DNA of 63,045 nt from Massilia sp. YIM B02443 (GTDB taxonomy: Bacteria > Pseudomonadota > Gammaproteobacteria > Burkholderiales > Burkholderiaceae_D), in assembly GCF_030411955.1 (NCBI RefSeq), contig NZ_JASNRA010000027.1:1-63045 (forward strand). Reading direction: 5' to 3'. The translations under genes and the position numbers were made by a program. This document shows, piece after piece, positions 21,074 through 29,619 of this stretch. The notes below the pieces were generated by a model. It saw only the letters and a list, made by a program, of their open reading frames with translations. It was not told the DNA's origin and made no database searches. Position 1 is the first letter of the stretch; the number at the start of each line of letters is the position of its first letter.

Positions 21074-21925
21074 TCAGCCGAGCTGGCGATGGTGGAAGCG
21101 CAGGTGGTCTTCGACGAAGGTCGAGATGAAGTAATAGCCGTGGTCATACCCTTCGTGGCGGCGCAGTTCGAGCGGCTGGCCGGCGGCGGCGCAGGCGGCT
21201 TCGAATGCTTCCGGCAGCAATTGTTCTGCCAGGAATTTGTCGCCCAGGCCCTGGTCGATCAGGATGCCGCCGGGGAAGGGTGCCTTGTCCTGCTGCCCCA
21301 TCAGCACGCTGGCGTCGTACGCCTGCCAGCTGGACTGGTCCGCGCCCAGGTAGCCGCCAAACGCCTTCTTGCCCCACGGGCACTGGCTCGGCGCGGCAAT
21401 CGGCGCGAACGCCGAGACCGAGCGGAACAGGTCCGGGTGGCGCAGCGCCATCACCAGCGCGCCGTGGCCGCCCATCGAGTGGCCGAAGATGCCGACCCTC
21501 TTGGCGTCGGCCGGCAGCGTGGCCAGCACCAGTTCGCGCAGTTCCAGCAGGTAGCTGTGCATGCGGTAGTGGCGCGCCCACGGTTCCTCGGTGGCGTCGA
21601 GGTAGAAGCCGGCGCCGACGCCGAAGTCCCAGCTCTCGGCTTCGCTCGCTACGTTCGCGCCGCGCGGGCTGGTGTCGGGCGCGACCAGGATCACGCCCAG
21701 TTCGGCTGCCACGCGCTGGGCGCCGGCCTTGATCATGAAGGTCTCTTCGGTGCAGGTCAGGCCGGCCAGGTAGAACAGCACCGGCAGCTGTCGATCGGGC
21801 TGCTGCTGCGCGGCCGGAGGCAGGTAGACCGAGAAGCGCATCGGCAGGCCGATGGCGGTCGAGTCGTGCTGGTAGAAGCGCTGGACGCCGCCGAAGCAGG
21901 CGTGTTCGTTCAGGATGTCGGGCAT
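21074..21925 (-). CDS. fghA: S-formylglutathione hydrolase
   Basis: About 283 residues, normal length. It hydrolyses S-formylglutathione to formate and glutathione in glutathione-dependent formaldehyde detoxification, in the cytoplasm. It is an alpha/beta hydrolase with nucleophile GHSMGGHGAL near residue 150, Asp in DQGLGDKF and His in YDHGYYF. LAGLTCTEETFMIKAGAQR and APDTSPRG are typical of esterase D. The ATG at 21925 (MPDILNEHACFGG) fits the family N-terminus; the longer frame to 22117 does not. The usual adhC/frmA dehydrogenase partner is not next to it. Confidence 0.93.
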   Translation of the reverse strand: MPDILNEHACFGGVQRFYQHDSTAIGLPMRFSVYLPPAAQQQPDRQLPVLFYLAGLTCTEETFMIKAGAQRVAAELGVILVAPDTSPRGANVASEAESWDFGVGAGFYLDATEEPWARHYRMHSYLLELRELVLATLPADAKRVGIFGHSMGGHGALVMALRHPDLFRSVSAFAPIAAPSQCPWGKKAFGGYLGADQSSWQAYDASVLMGQQDKAPFPGGILIDQGLGDKFLAEQLLPEAFEAACAAAGQPLELRRHEGYDHGYYFISTFVEDHLRFHHRQLG

Positions 21926-22019
21926 GGTGGTCGGGTCGAGTGATTGATGACGCAAGTATGACGCCTCGCGACCCATCCTGCCAGCCGCGGGCGTTTTCCT
22001 GGACCGGGCCGGCCGCGCT

Positions 22020-22196
22020 TCAGCCGCCGCCGATGCCGCGCATGACGCGGCCGCTGCCGCCGCACATCGGACAGGATTTGCCGTCGGCCAGGGCGCCGCT
22101 GCCGGCGCAGGCGTCACAGATGTCCTCGCCGGCGCCGGGCGTGCCCGGTTCGGCTTCGTCGCCGGGGTTCAGGTCGTGTTCGGGTTGAATGCTCAT
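22020..22196 (-). CDS. Small zinc-ribbon protein (DnaJ-type CxxCxGxG)
   Basis: 58 residues with GEDICDACAGSG and KSCPMCGGSGR, i.e. two CxxCxGxG motifs like the DnaJ cysteine-rich domain, so one zinc site is likely. The acidic N-terminus (EHDLNPGDEAEPG) has no known role. A GAGG ribosome site lies upstream of the ATG. It is 94 bp upstream of, and co-directional with, the S-formylglutathione hydrolase gene. Function unknown. Confidence 0.7.
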   Translation of the reverse strand: MSIQPEHDLNPGDEAEPGTPGAGEDICDACAGSGALADGKSCPMCGGSGRVMRGIGGG

Positions 22197-22393
22197 GGCA
22201 GTCCTCGCTGGTTGGTGTGATGCCGATTGTAGGCAGGTCGGCAGGAGCGTGGCGCGCCACATGACTGCGGACGCGGCAGGTAACCGGCCGGCGGCACAAC
22301 GTCATGATGTGCACATTGATGTGGATTTGATATTGACACCGGCGATCCATCAACAATACTCGTGGCGTCGCGTTCAATCCACCGGAGCAGCCC

Positions 22394-22621
22394 ATGAGCC
22401 CGTACCGACCCGAGACAATCGACCAGTCCCGCGCCGCGCCGCCCCGTTCCGGCGAGCTGCGCAGCGATGCACGCCAGCGCGACATCGTCGCCGGTGGCAT
22501 CGCGCTGCTGCGCGAGAGCGGCATCATGACGGCGGTCGAGTATCTGAAATCGCATGCCATCCGCCCGCACGTGATCGAGCGCGTGCTGCTGGAACCGCAG
22601 CGCCGCCGCGCCAGCGCCTGA
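22394..22621 (+). CDS. Small hypothetical protein
   Basis: 75 residues, basic, no signal peptide or membrane segment. The C-terminal half (IALLRESGIMTAVEYLKSHAIRPHVIERVLLE) looks like two or three helices, perhaps a small DNA-binding or regulatory protein. CCGGAG sits 6 bases before the ATG. A TTGACA at 22333 followed about 16 bases later by AATACT could be its promoter. Family not recognised. Confidence 0.6.
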   Translation: MSPYRPETIDQSRAAPPRSGELRSDARQRDIVAGGIALLRESGIMTAVEYLKSHAIRPHVIERVLLEPQRRRASA

Positions 22622-22743
22622 CCCTTCGCGTTCTTGCTGTACGTAAGCGACCGGCGCTGCCTTCCATGCACAAAGATTGCTCCAAATTTATTTGCAGTGC
22701 ATACTAGGCTCACTTGATCTTTATTCGACAAGTGTGCGTAAGC

Positions 22744-22869
22744 CCTTGATTTTCAGGGCTGCCGGGATTGCCTTCCCATTAGGCAAATTGTTGAAACCCG
22801 CACGGATGGCCGCATCCAGCGTGTCAAGCCCCCGCTTTTCCACATACTTATTCACAGACTTTGTGGATA
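22744..22869. other. Conserved non-coding element with three DnaA-box-like sites, copy A
   Basis: It lies in the 412-bp gap before the helicase gene. Landmarks in order: CCTTGATTT (22744); hairpin TTGCC/GGCAA (22768-22786); TTGAAACCCGCA (22791-22802); TGTCAAG (22822-22828); then TTTTCCACA (22836), TTATTCACA (22848) and inverted TTGTGGATA (22861-22869). The outer landmarks have exactly the same offsets as copy B beyond the helicase gene. The rest of the gap shows nothing else clear; promoter signals for the helicase are not obvious. Confidence 0.7.
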
Positions 22870-23033
22870 TCCGGAAAACTTTAAACTTATCCGTGGGTTA
22901 GCCGCGACTGTTCAAGTCATGGCTGATGTCATCGCGCGTGCGTGCATGACAGGCGCGCGACGGCGCTGCAATTTCCGCTTGCCCGGCCTTACTGGATAAA
23001 TGTACAGTATGGCATTTCCAGATTCGCCGCACC

Positions 23034-25118
23034 ATGTCCGCCGTCGCCACGCCTCCTGCCATCGAAGACCCGTTCGCACTGCTCAACGACGAGCAGCGCG
23101 CCGCGGTCGAGCACGACATCGGCGTGGCCGCGCCGCGTCCGCTGCTGGTGGTGGCCGGCGCCGGTTCCGGCAAGACCAATACCCTGGCGCACCGGGTGGC
23201 GCGCCTGATGCAGGCCGGCGCCGATCCGCAGCGCATCCTGCTGCTGACGTTTTCGCGCCGCGCCGCCACCGAGATGGGACACCGCGCCAGCGCCGTGCTG
23301 CAGCGCCTGCTGGGCAGGGGCAGCAGCCAGGCGCCGGTGGCCTTGCCCTGGGCCGGCACCTTCCACGGCATCGGCGCGCGCCTGCTGCGCGAATACGCCG
23401 GACGCATCGGCCTGGATGAAGCTTTCACCATCCACGACCGCGGCGACTCCGAAGACCTGATGGGCCTGGTGCGCCACGAAATCGGCCTGACCGGCACCGA
23501 AAAGCGCTTCCCGCTCAAAGGCACTTGCCTGGCGATCTATTCGCGCGTGGTCAACAGCCGCGACCCGCTGGACGCGGTGCTGCAGTCGACCTTCCCGTGG
23601 TGCAGCGAGTGGGAAGAGCAGCTCAAGCGCTTGTTCGGCGCCTACGTCGACGCCAAGCAGGAGCAGAACGTGCTCGACTACGACGACCTGCTGCTGTTCT
23701 GGGCCGAGATGGCGGCCGACCCGGTGCTGGGGGCGGAACTCGGCGCCCGTTTCGACCACGTGCTGGTCGACGAATACCAGGACACCAATCGCCTGCAGGC
23801 CGCCATCCTCACCGGCATGAAGCCCGACGGCCGGGGCGTGATGGTGGTCGGCGACGATGCCCAGTCGATCTACGGTTTCCGTGGCGCCACGGTGCGCAAC
23901 ATCCTCGACTTCCCGAAGCAGTTCTCGCAGCCGGCGCGTTTGATCACGCTGGAGCGTAACTACCGCTCGACGCAACCGATCCTGGATGCCTCGAATGCCG
24001 TCATCGCGGCCGCGCTCGAGCGTCACGCCAAGACGCTGTGGACCGATAAAACGTCCAGCATCAAGCCGCAGATGGTATTGATTCCGGACGAAGCCGAGCA
24101 GGCGCGCTGGGTCTGCAGCCGCGTCCTCGAGCAGCGCGAAGCCGGCGTGACCTTGAAAAGCCAGGCGGTGCTGTTCCGCGCTGCCAGCCATAGCGCCGCG
24201 CTGGAGCTGGAACTGATGCGCCGCAACGTCCCGTTCGTGAAGTTCGGCGGCCTCAAGTTCCTGGAAGCGTCGCACATCAAGGACGTGCTGGCGCTGCTGC
24301 GCTTCGCCCAGAACCCAAGCGGGCGCATCGCCGGCTTCCGGGTACTGCAGCTGCTGCCGGGGATCGGCCCGGCCACCGCCACGCGCCTGCTCGATGCGGT
24401 GGGGGAGAGCGCCGACGCTACAACAGCGCTGGAAGCGGCCGGATCGCGCCTGCGCGGCGGCGACGACTGGTCGGCGTTCTGCGCCCTGTACCGGCGCCTG
24501 CGCACGCCCGGCCTGCGCTGGCCGATGGACCTGGAGCTGGCGATCGACTGGTACCAGCCGCACCTGGAACGGATGCACGACGACGCCGAGGTGCGCGCGG
24601 CCGACCTGGCCCAGTTGCTGGCGCTGTCGGCCGGCCACGCCAACCGCGAAAGTTTTCTGGCCGAGATCACGCTCGACCCGCCGGAAGCGACCAGCGACCG
24701 CGCCGGCGCGCCGCTGCTGGACGAAGACTATCTGATCCTGTCGACCATCCATTCGGCCAAGGGGCAGGAGTGGAAATCGGTGCACGTGCTGAACGTGGTC
24801 GACGGCTGCATCCCGTCGGACATGTCCACCGGCAACCAGGACGATATCGAGGAAGAGCGGCGCCTGCTGTACGTGGCCATGACCCGCGCGCGCGACAACC
24901 TGCACCTGGTGGTGCCGAACCGCTTTTTTGTGAAACAGCAGGCGCAGCTGGGCGACCGCCACATGTACGCGGCGCGTACGCGCTTCATCACGCCGGCCAT
25001 GCTCAAGCATTTCGAAGAGAGCGCCTGGCTGAGCGCGGACAAACGCGAGAACCGCACCCCGATGCCGGACAGCGTGCGCATGCTGGTGCGCGAGCGCGCC
25101 CGGAACGCGTGGAAATGA
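23034..25118 (+). CDS. UvrD/Rep-family ATP-dependent DNA helicase
   Basis: 694 residues, SF1A helicase. Motifs in order: NDEQRAAVEH (Q motif), VVAGAGSGKTNTLAHR (Walker A), LLTFSRRAATEMGHRA, VLVDEYQDTNRLQ (Walker B), VVGDDAQSIYGFRGA, ITLERNYRSTQPIL, STIHSAKGQEWKSVHV and YVAMTRARDNLHLV. A helix-hairpin-helix-like LPGIGPATATRLLDAVGE lies in domain 2. It unwinds DNA in repair or replication restart; it is shorter than typical UvrD, and I cannot say which subfamily it is. No nuclease domain is visible. There is no clear Shine-Dalgarno at ATG 23034. The gene is bracketed by two copies of the DnaA-box-like element. Confidence 0.92.
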   Translation: MSAVATPPAIEDPFALLNDEQRAAVEHDIGVAAPRPLLVVAGAGSGKTNTLAHRVARLMQAGADPQRILLLTFSRRAATEMGHRASAVLQRLLGRGSSQAPVALPWAGTFHGIGARLLREYAGRIGLDEAFTIHDRGDSEDLMGLVRHEIGLTGTEKRFPLKGTCLAIYSRVVNSRDPLDAVLQSTFPWCSEWEEQLKRLFGAYVDAKQEQNVLDYDDLLLFWAEMAADPVLGAELGARFDHVLVDEYQDTNRLQAAILTGMKPDGRGVMVVGDDAQSIYGFRGATVRNILDFPKQFSQPARLITLERNYRSTQPILDASNAVIAAALERHAKTLWTDKTSSIKPQMVLIPDEAEQARWVCSRVLEQREAGVTLKSQAVLFRAASHSAALELELMRRNVPFVKFGGLKFLEASHIKDVLALLRFAQNPSGRIAGFRVLQLLPGIGPATATRLLDAVGESADATTALEAAGSRLRGGDDWSAFCALYRRLRTPGLRWPMDLELAIDWYQPHLERMHDDAEVRAADLAQLLALSAGHANRESFLAEITLDPPEATSDRAGAPLLDEDYLILSTIHSAKGQEWKSVHVLNVVDGCIPSDMSTGNQDDIEEERRLLYVAMTRARDNLHLVVPNRFFVKQQAQLGDRHMYAARTRFITPAMLKHFEESAWLSADKRENRTPMPDSVRMLVRERARNAWK

Positions 25119-25218
25119 CGACAAATGGCGGCACGTTGTCGACTTATCCCCTGTGCACCGCCTTTGTAGGAATTTGCCCCACATATTCTTGCTGCACATT
25201 TGGAGTGCATGTGCAAGT

Positions 25219-25344
25219 CCTTGATTTATAAGGGAAGATTTTTTGCCCGTCGAACGGGCATTTTATTGAAACCCGCATCCTTGCTGCGCTTGCGGCTTGT
25301 CAAGAGCCGCTTGTCCACACAGTTATCCACATTTCTTGTGGATA
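25219..25344. other. Conserved non-coding element with three DnaA-box-like sites, copy B
   Basis: Same order as copy A: CCTTGATTT (25219); hairpin TGCCCG/CGGGCA (25244-25260); TTGAAACCCGCA (25266-25277); TGTCAAG (25298) in the loop of a GCGGCT/AGCCGC hairpin; then TTGTCCACA (25311), TTATCCACA (25323, the perfect DnaA-box consensus) and inverted TTGTGGATA (25336-25344). A further perfect hairpin GGCTGA/TCAGCC follows at 25353-25370. It sits just after the helicase gene. Confidence 0.72.
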
Positions 25345-25386
25345 GGCCAAAAGGCTGAATAAAATCAGCCACTTAGTGCTGGGCAA

Positions 25387-25400
25387 TTGATTCAAATCAA
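25387..25400. promoter_or_regulatory. FNR/Anr-type palindrome
   Basis: TTGATTCAAATCAA is a perfect match to the FNR/Anr consensus TTGAT-N4-ATCAA. It lies about 300 bp upstream of the sugar transporter, so a direct role would need a long leader or another transcript. It is supported by sequence only. Confidence 0.45.
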
Positions 25401-25560
25401 GCTTTTCGCGGACAGGTTTTGACCCGTCCCGTTCTCCATTTTCCGCTGTTTTCGGCCGCGGCCCGGCGGCCGTGCATAGGGCATTCCCGTCCATGCTCAG
25501 CAGTCATGTGGGAAATTCACTAATATGTAAGCTGTCGAACAGTCAATGTCGACCACGATC

Positions 25561-25576
25561 CTTATCCTGTGATAAG
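25561..25576. promoter_or_regulatory. Perfect palindrome, candidate operator of the sugar transporter
   Basis: CTTATC-CTGT-GATAAG is a perfect 6-4-6 inverted repeat 126 bp upstream of the transporter start. It could be an operator for a local or global regulator; no regulator gene is adjacent. The remainder of the 583-bp gap (25119-25701) holds element copy B, the FNR-like site and no credible gene. Confidence 0.4.
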
Positions 25577-25701
25577 TATCCCGGCCATTTGCAGCCCATG
25601 CTGCCGCCAGCTTGCTTCCGGCCTTCGCAATGGCACGGGGGCGACAGCGCTTGCCGCGCTGTCATGTCCGCGTCGTCCATTTCCAAGAAAGATAGGTATC
25701 A

Positions 25702-27147
25702 ATGTCTTCAGCCAACCCCGCAACATCTTCCCAGGCGCCTGTCGCGCCCGCTACTCCTCCCGACACCAAGGAAAGCCGCTTCGTCTTCAAGGTCGCCATC
25801 GCCGCCACCATGGGCGCGCTGGCCTTCGGCTACGACACCGGCGTGATCTCGGGCGCCTTGCCCTTCATGAGCCTGCCGCCCGCGAGCGGCGGCCTCGGCC
25901 TCGATCCGGTCACCGAGGGCGTCGTCACCTCGTCGCTGGTGTTCGGCGCTGCGCTCGGTTCGCTGATGGCCGGCGGCTTGTCGGACCGTTTCGGCCGCCG
26001 CACCACGCTGCTCGGCCTGTCGCTGGTGTTCATGATCGGCGTGATCGGGTCGGTGCTGGCGCCGTCGGTGGCGGTGATGGTGGCGATGCGCTTCATCCTC
26101 GGCATGGCGGTCGGCGGCGCCTCGTCGACGGTGCCGGTGTTCATCGCCGAAATGGCCGGCCCCAGCCGGCGCGCACGCCTGGTCAGCCAGAACGAGCTGA
26201 TGATCGTCAGCGGGCAGCTGGCGGCGTATGCCTTGAATGCCTTGCTGGCGTATTTCTCCGATTCGCCCTCGGTGTGGCGCACCATGCTGGCGATTTCCGC
26301 GGTGCCGGCGATCCTGCTCGGCATCGGCATGCTGATGGTGCCGTCCTCGCCGCGCTGGCTGGCCAGCAAGGGCCGCATGAAGGAGGCGCGCGCGGTGCTG
26401 GAGCAGATTCGTTCCAGCGACAAGCAGATCGAACTGGAAATGGCCGAGATGAAGAAGCTCAACGCCATCGGACACGAGCAGGCCGGCTGGTCAGCCATAC
26501 TGGGCACGCCTTGGATCCGCAAGCTGCTGTGGATCGGCATCGGCCTCGGTTTCATGGCCCAGTTCACCGGCATCAACGCCTTCATGTACTTCACCCCGAT
26601 CATCCTGACCTCGACCGGCCTCGGCACCAATGCGGCGCTGACCGCCACCATCGGCAACGGCGTGGTCTCGGTGATCGCCACCATGATCGGCATCTGGCTG
26701 ATCGGGCGCCATGGTCGCCGGCCGATGTTGCTGACCGGCTTGAGTGGCGTGATCGCCACCCAGGCCGCCCTCGGCGCGGTGCTGCTGTGGATGCCGGAAG
26801 GGCTGCTGCGCAGCTACGCCGCGCTGGGCTGCATCCTGTGCTTCCTGCTGTGCATGCAGATGCTGATCGCGCCGGTGTACTGGCTGTTGATGTCGGAACT
26901 GTTCCCGATGCACGTGCGCGGCGTGCTGACCGGCACCGCGGTGGCCTGCCAGTGGGTGTTCAATGCGCTGGTGGCGCTGCTGTTCCCGATCGCGCTGCAT
27001 CAGCTTGGCAGCGCGACCTTCTTCGTGTTCGCCGGGGTCAATATCGCGTCATTGCTGTTCGTGGCCACCTGCGTGCCCGAAACCCACGGCAAGTCGCTGG
27101 AAGGGCTGGAGCGGCATCTGCAGAAGGAGCTGAGCGCGCCGGCCTGA
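25702..27147 (+). CDS. Sugar porter family MFS transporter
   Basis: 481 residues with twelve predicted membrane helices. Sugar-porter signatures are present: FGYDTGVISGALPFM, GGLSDRFGRRTTLLG, RFILGMAVGGASSTVPVFIAEM, SSPRWLASKGR, QFTGINAFMYFTPIIL, LIGRHGRRPMLL and VPETHGKSLEGLE. It is predicted to be a proton-coupled monosaccharide or polyol symporter in the inner membrane. A hydrophilic, Pro/Ala-rich N-terminus of about 27 residues precedes helix 1. It stands alone, with a long upstream region holding two palindromic sites. Confidence 0.93.
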   Translation: MSSANPATSSQAPVAPATPPDTKESRFVFKVAIAATMGALAFGYDTGVISGALPFMSLPPASGGLGLDPVTEGVVTSSLVFGAALGSLMAGGLSDRFGRRTTLLGLSLVFMIGVIGSVLAPSVAVMVAMRFILGMAVGGASSTVPVFIAEMAGPSRRARLVSQNELMIVSGQLAAYALNALLAYFSDSPSVWRTMLAISAVPAILLGIGMLMVPSSPRWLASKGRMKEARAVLEQIRSSDKQIELEMAEMKKLNAIGHEQAGWSAILGTPWIRKLLWIGIGLGFMAQFTGINAFMYFTPIILTSTGLGTNAALTATIGNGVVSVIATMIGIWLIGRHGRRPMLLTGLSGVIATQAALGAVLLWMPEGLLRSYAALGCILCFLLCMQMLIAPVYWLLMSELFPMHVRGVLTGTAVACQWVFNALVALLFPIALHQLGSATFFVFAGVNIASLLFVATCVPETHGKSLEGLERHLQKELSAPA

Positions 27148-27158
27148 CGCACTCGAAC

Positions 27159-27186
27159 GTCCGGTGGCTGGTTCAGGCCGCCGGAC
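27159..27186. terminator. Hairpin terminator between convergent genes
   Basis: GTCCGGTGGC (27159-27168) pairs with GCCGCCGGAC (27177-27186) with one G-T wobble. It follows the transporter stop at 27147 and overlaps the last codons of the convergent HD-domain gene. Confidence 0.5.
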
Positions 27187-27841
27187 TCACTGCTGTCTTG
27201 AGCCGCTCCAGCTGCTCCAGGAAGCGTTCACATGCCACGCCTGGAGGCCACGGCTCCCACGGCGTGCAGCCGTAATACTGCGCCAGCGGGTCCTCGAGGA
27301 GCACCTCGGAGCGGATCTTGAGTGTGCGCCGCACTTCCTCGCGCGACCATCCCGCCACGTGCACCGCCTCGCTGGCCGCCGCCACGCGGTCGGCGCGTTT
27401 ATGGGCCGCGTGCGCGCGCGCATCCCAGGCCGGCAGGCCGTAGCGCAGGAACACCATGTGCTCCAGCCGCCTGGTGAGGGCGCGGAAGGCCTCGCCCAGG
27501 AACGGCTTGATTACCGAAATCGCATCGAAGCCGAGCAGGCCTTCCTCGGCGTCGTGCAGCAGTTCGCGCAATTCTTCCAGCGGCGTGATGCCGGGCGCCG
27601 CGACGCGCCGCAGCAGCATCACGCTGATCGAGTGCTGGGCCACCGACAGCGGCAGCGGCCAGGCCGAATGGCCGCCCCAGCGGTAAGTGCGGGCCAGGCC
27701 AAGCGCCAGGTCGGCGTCGTCCCAGTCGAAGGGGGTCGGGTCGAGCAGGTCGAGACGGCGCCCGGACGGCATGCGGACCCAGGCGCGCGTCCTGGCGTGG
27801 GCTTGGGCGTCGATGAGTGCAGGATTCGAAGATGTCAGCAT
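27173..27841 (-). CDS. HD-domain phosphohydrolase (YfbR-like)
   Basis: 222 residues. HD-superfamily metal ligands are seen in PLSVAQHSISV, LLHDAEEGLLGFD and the later AHKRADRVAA. This pattern fits the nucleotide phosphohydrolases related to YfbR (5'-deoxynucleotidase). It is cytosolic. No partner gene is apparent. It converges on the sugar transporter and diverges from glpD, with 116 bp between the two starts. Confidence 0.85.
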   Translation of the reverse strand: MLTSSNPALIDAQAHARTRAWVRMPSGRRLDLLDPTPFDWDDADLALGLARTYRWGGHSAWPLPLSVAQHSISVMLLRRVAAPGITPLEELRELLHDAEEGLLGFDAISVIKPFLGEAFRALTRRLEHMVFLRYGLPAWDARAHAAHKRADRVAAASEAVHVAGWSREEVRRTLKIRSEVLLEDPLAQYYGCTPWEPWPPGVACERFLEQLERLKTAVSPAA

Positions 27842-27957
27842 GTGGCGATTTTACACACCGCGTCGCGCATTCCCGGCATGATTGACGCAGGCAAAGCCGG
27901 CGGCCGGGCGTCTGCCTACACTGGGTCGGATGGCGCTGTGCCGCGCCGGGGAGGGGA

Positions 27958-29517
27958 ATGATGGCTGAGACGATGGATTGCGACCTGCTGGTGGTCGGCG
28001 GCGGCATCAATGGCGTGGGCATCGCCCGCGACGCCGCCGGACGCGGCCTGCGCGTGGTCTTGTGCGAGAAGGACGACCTGGGCGCGCATACCTCGTCCGC
28101 CTCCAGCAAACTGGTGCACGGCGGGCTGCGCTACCTCGAGCACCGCGAATTCGGCCTGGTGAGAAAGGCCCTGCGCGAGCGCGAGCTCCTGCTTTGCAGC
28201 GCGCCGCACATCATGCGCCCGCTGCGCTTCGTGATGCCGCATGTCGCGAACCGGCGCTCCGCCTGGCTGATCCGCGCCGGCCTGTTCCTGTACGACCGGC
28301 TGGCGCCGCGCGCCTTCCTGCCGGCCTCGGAAGCGTTCGAGCTGGCCGGGCACCGCGCCGGGCTGCCACTGAAACCCGAGTTCACCCGTGCGTTCGCCTA
28401 TTCCGACGGCTGGGTCGACGATGCGCGGCTGGTGATCCTGAATGCCGTCGACGCCCGCGAACGCGGCGCGCTGGTGCTGCCGCGCACGCGCTGCGACGTG
28501 GTCACCCGGCGCGCCGATCACTGGCAGGCAAGGCTGCGCCGCGCCGAATCGTCTGCGGCCTTTGAGGTGAGGGCGCGGGCGCTGGTGAATGCCGCTGGTC
28601 CGTGGGCGGCGCGGCTGGCGGGGGAAGTCGCCGGACCGGGCACGCGCCGCGCGCTGCGTCTGGTGAAGGGCAGCCACATCGTGGTGCCGCGCCTGTTCGA
28701 CCACTCCTGCGCCTACCTGTTGCAGCATGCCGACGGCCGGGTGGTGTTCGCGATGCCGTATGAAGGCGCCTTCACGCTGATCGGCACCACCGACGTCGAG
28801 TTCGACGGCAACCCGGATGCGCCGGCGATCGGCGCCGACGAGACGCTGTACCTGTGCGAGCTGGCCAATCGTTATTTCCGGCGCCAGATCGCGCCGCACG
28901 ACGTGGTGTGGAGCTATTCGGGCGTGCGCCCGCTGCTCGAGGATGCGGCGGCCAGGGGCAGGGCCAGGGCGGCCGCCGTGACGCGCGACTACTTCCTGGA
29001 GCGCGATACCGGCGGGCCGCCGCTGTTGTCGGTATTGGGCGGGAAGATCACCACCTTCCGCAAGCTGGCCGAAGAGGCTGTGGACTGGCTGGCGCCGCTG
29101 CTGGGCAGCACGGCGCCGGCGTGGACTGCCGCCAGCGTGCTGCCCGGCGGCGACCTGTTCGGCGCGGCGCCGGAGGCGCGCGGGGTGTTGCAGTTCGACC
29201 GCTGGGTGACGGCGTTAAGGCGCAGGCACGAGTGGTTGCCGGCGCCGCTGGCGCTGCGCTATGCGCGCGCGTATGGGATGCGGGTGGAGCGGGTGCTGGA
29301 AGGGTGCGCCTCGCTCGGCGATCTGGGCGTCGAGGTGGCGCCAGGGTTGTATGAAGCCGAGCTGCGTTATCTTGTGGAGCAGGAGTGGGCCGCGTGCGCG
29401 GCGGATGTGTTGTGGCGGCGGACCAAGCTGGGTTTGCATCTGCGGCCCGGTGCGGCGCGCGATATCGACGCATGGATCATGCGCTCACGCGAGGCGCAAA
29501 CCGGGATCATCGCGTAG
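27958..29517 (+). CDS. glpD: Aerobic glycerol-3-phosphate dehydrogenase
   Basis: 519 residues. It oxidises glycerol-3-phosphate to dihydroxyacetone phosphate at the inner membrane, passing electrons through FAD to quinone. LLVVGGGINGVGIARDAAGRG is the FAD-binding loop; SSASSKLVHGGLRYLEHREF, WSYSGVRPLLED and GGKITTFRKLAEEAVDWL are family signatures. GAGGGGA precedes the double ATG at 27958/27961. The glycerol genes glpF and glpK are not adjacent. The TAG stop (29515-29517) falls inside the left arm of palindromic repeat copy 2. Confidence 0.95.
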   Translation: MMAETMDCDLLVVGGGINGVGIARDAAGRGLRVVLCEKDDLGAHTSSASSKLVHGGLRYLEHREFGLVRKALRERELLLCSAPHIMRPLRFVMPHVANRRSAWLIRAGLFLYDRLAPRAFLPASEAFELAGHRAGLPLKPEFTRAFAYSDGWVDDARLVILNAVDARERGALVLPRTRCDVVTRRADHWQARLRRAESSAAFEVRARALVNAAGPWAARLAGEVAGPGTRRALRLVKGSHIVVPRLFDHSCAYLLQHADGRVVFAMPYEGAFTLIGTTDVEFDGNPDAPAIGADETLYLCELANRYFRRQIAPHDVVWSYSGVRPLLEDAAARGRARAAAVTRDYFLERDTGGPPLLSVLGGKITTFRKLAEEAVDWLAPLLGSTAPAWTAASVLPGGDLFGAAPEARGVLQFDRWVTALRRRHEWLPAPLALRYARAYGMRVERVLEGCASLGDLGVEVAPGLYEAELRYLVEQEWAACAADVLWRRTKLGLHLRPGAARDIDAWIMRSREAQTGIIA

Positions 29518-29618
29518 GGTTGGCGGCTCCGCCGCCGACGCGTTCGAACGGCGTTCGATGCATTGAACGGTTTGCCGATGTCCGCTGAACGCGTCGGCGG
29601 CGAAGCCGCCAACCCTAC
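29514..29618. repeat. Palindromic repeat element, copy 2
   Basis: 32-base arms at 29514-29545 and 29587-29618 are inverted with one mismatch (CTCCG against CTTCG in the inner loop) and match the arms of copy 1 at 17110-17261. The 41-base centre differs from copy 1. It separates the convergent glpD and CheR-like genes and supplies the glpD stop codon; the TAA of the CheR-like gene begins at 29622, four bases away. Confidence 0.85.
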
Positions 29619-29619
29619 G

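Noticed and set aside
22744..25344. DnaA-box clusters considered as the chromosomal origin
   Set aside because: No dnaA, dnaN, gyrB, rpmH or parAB nearby and only three boxes per copy; a replication origin is not supported, though DnaA binding is.
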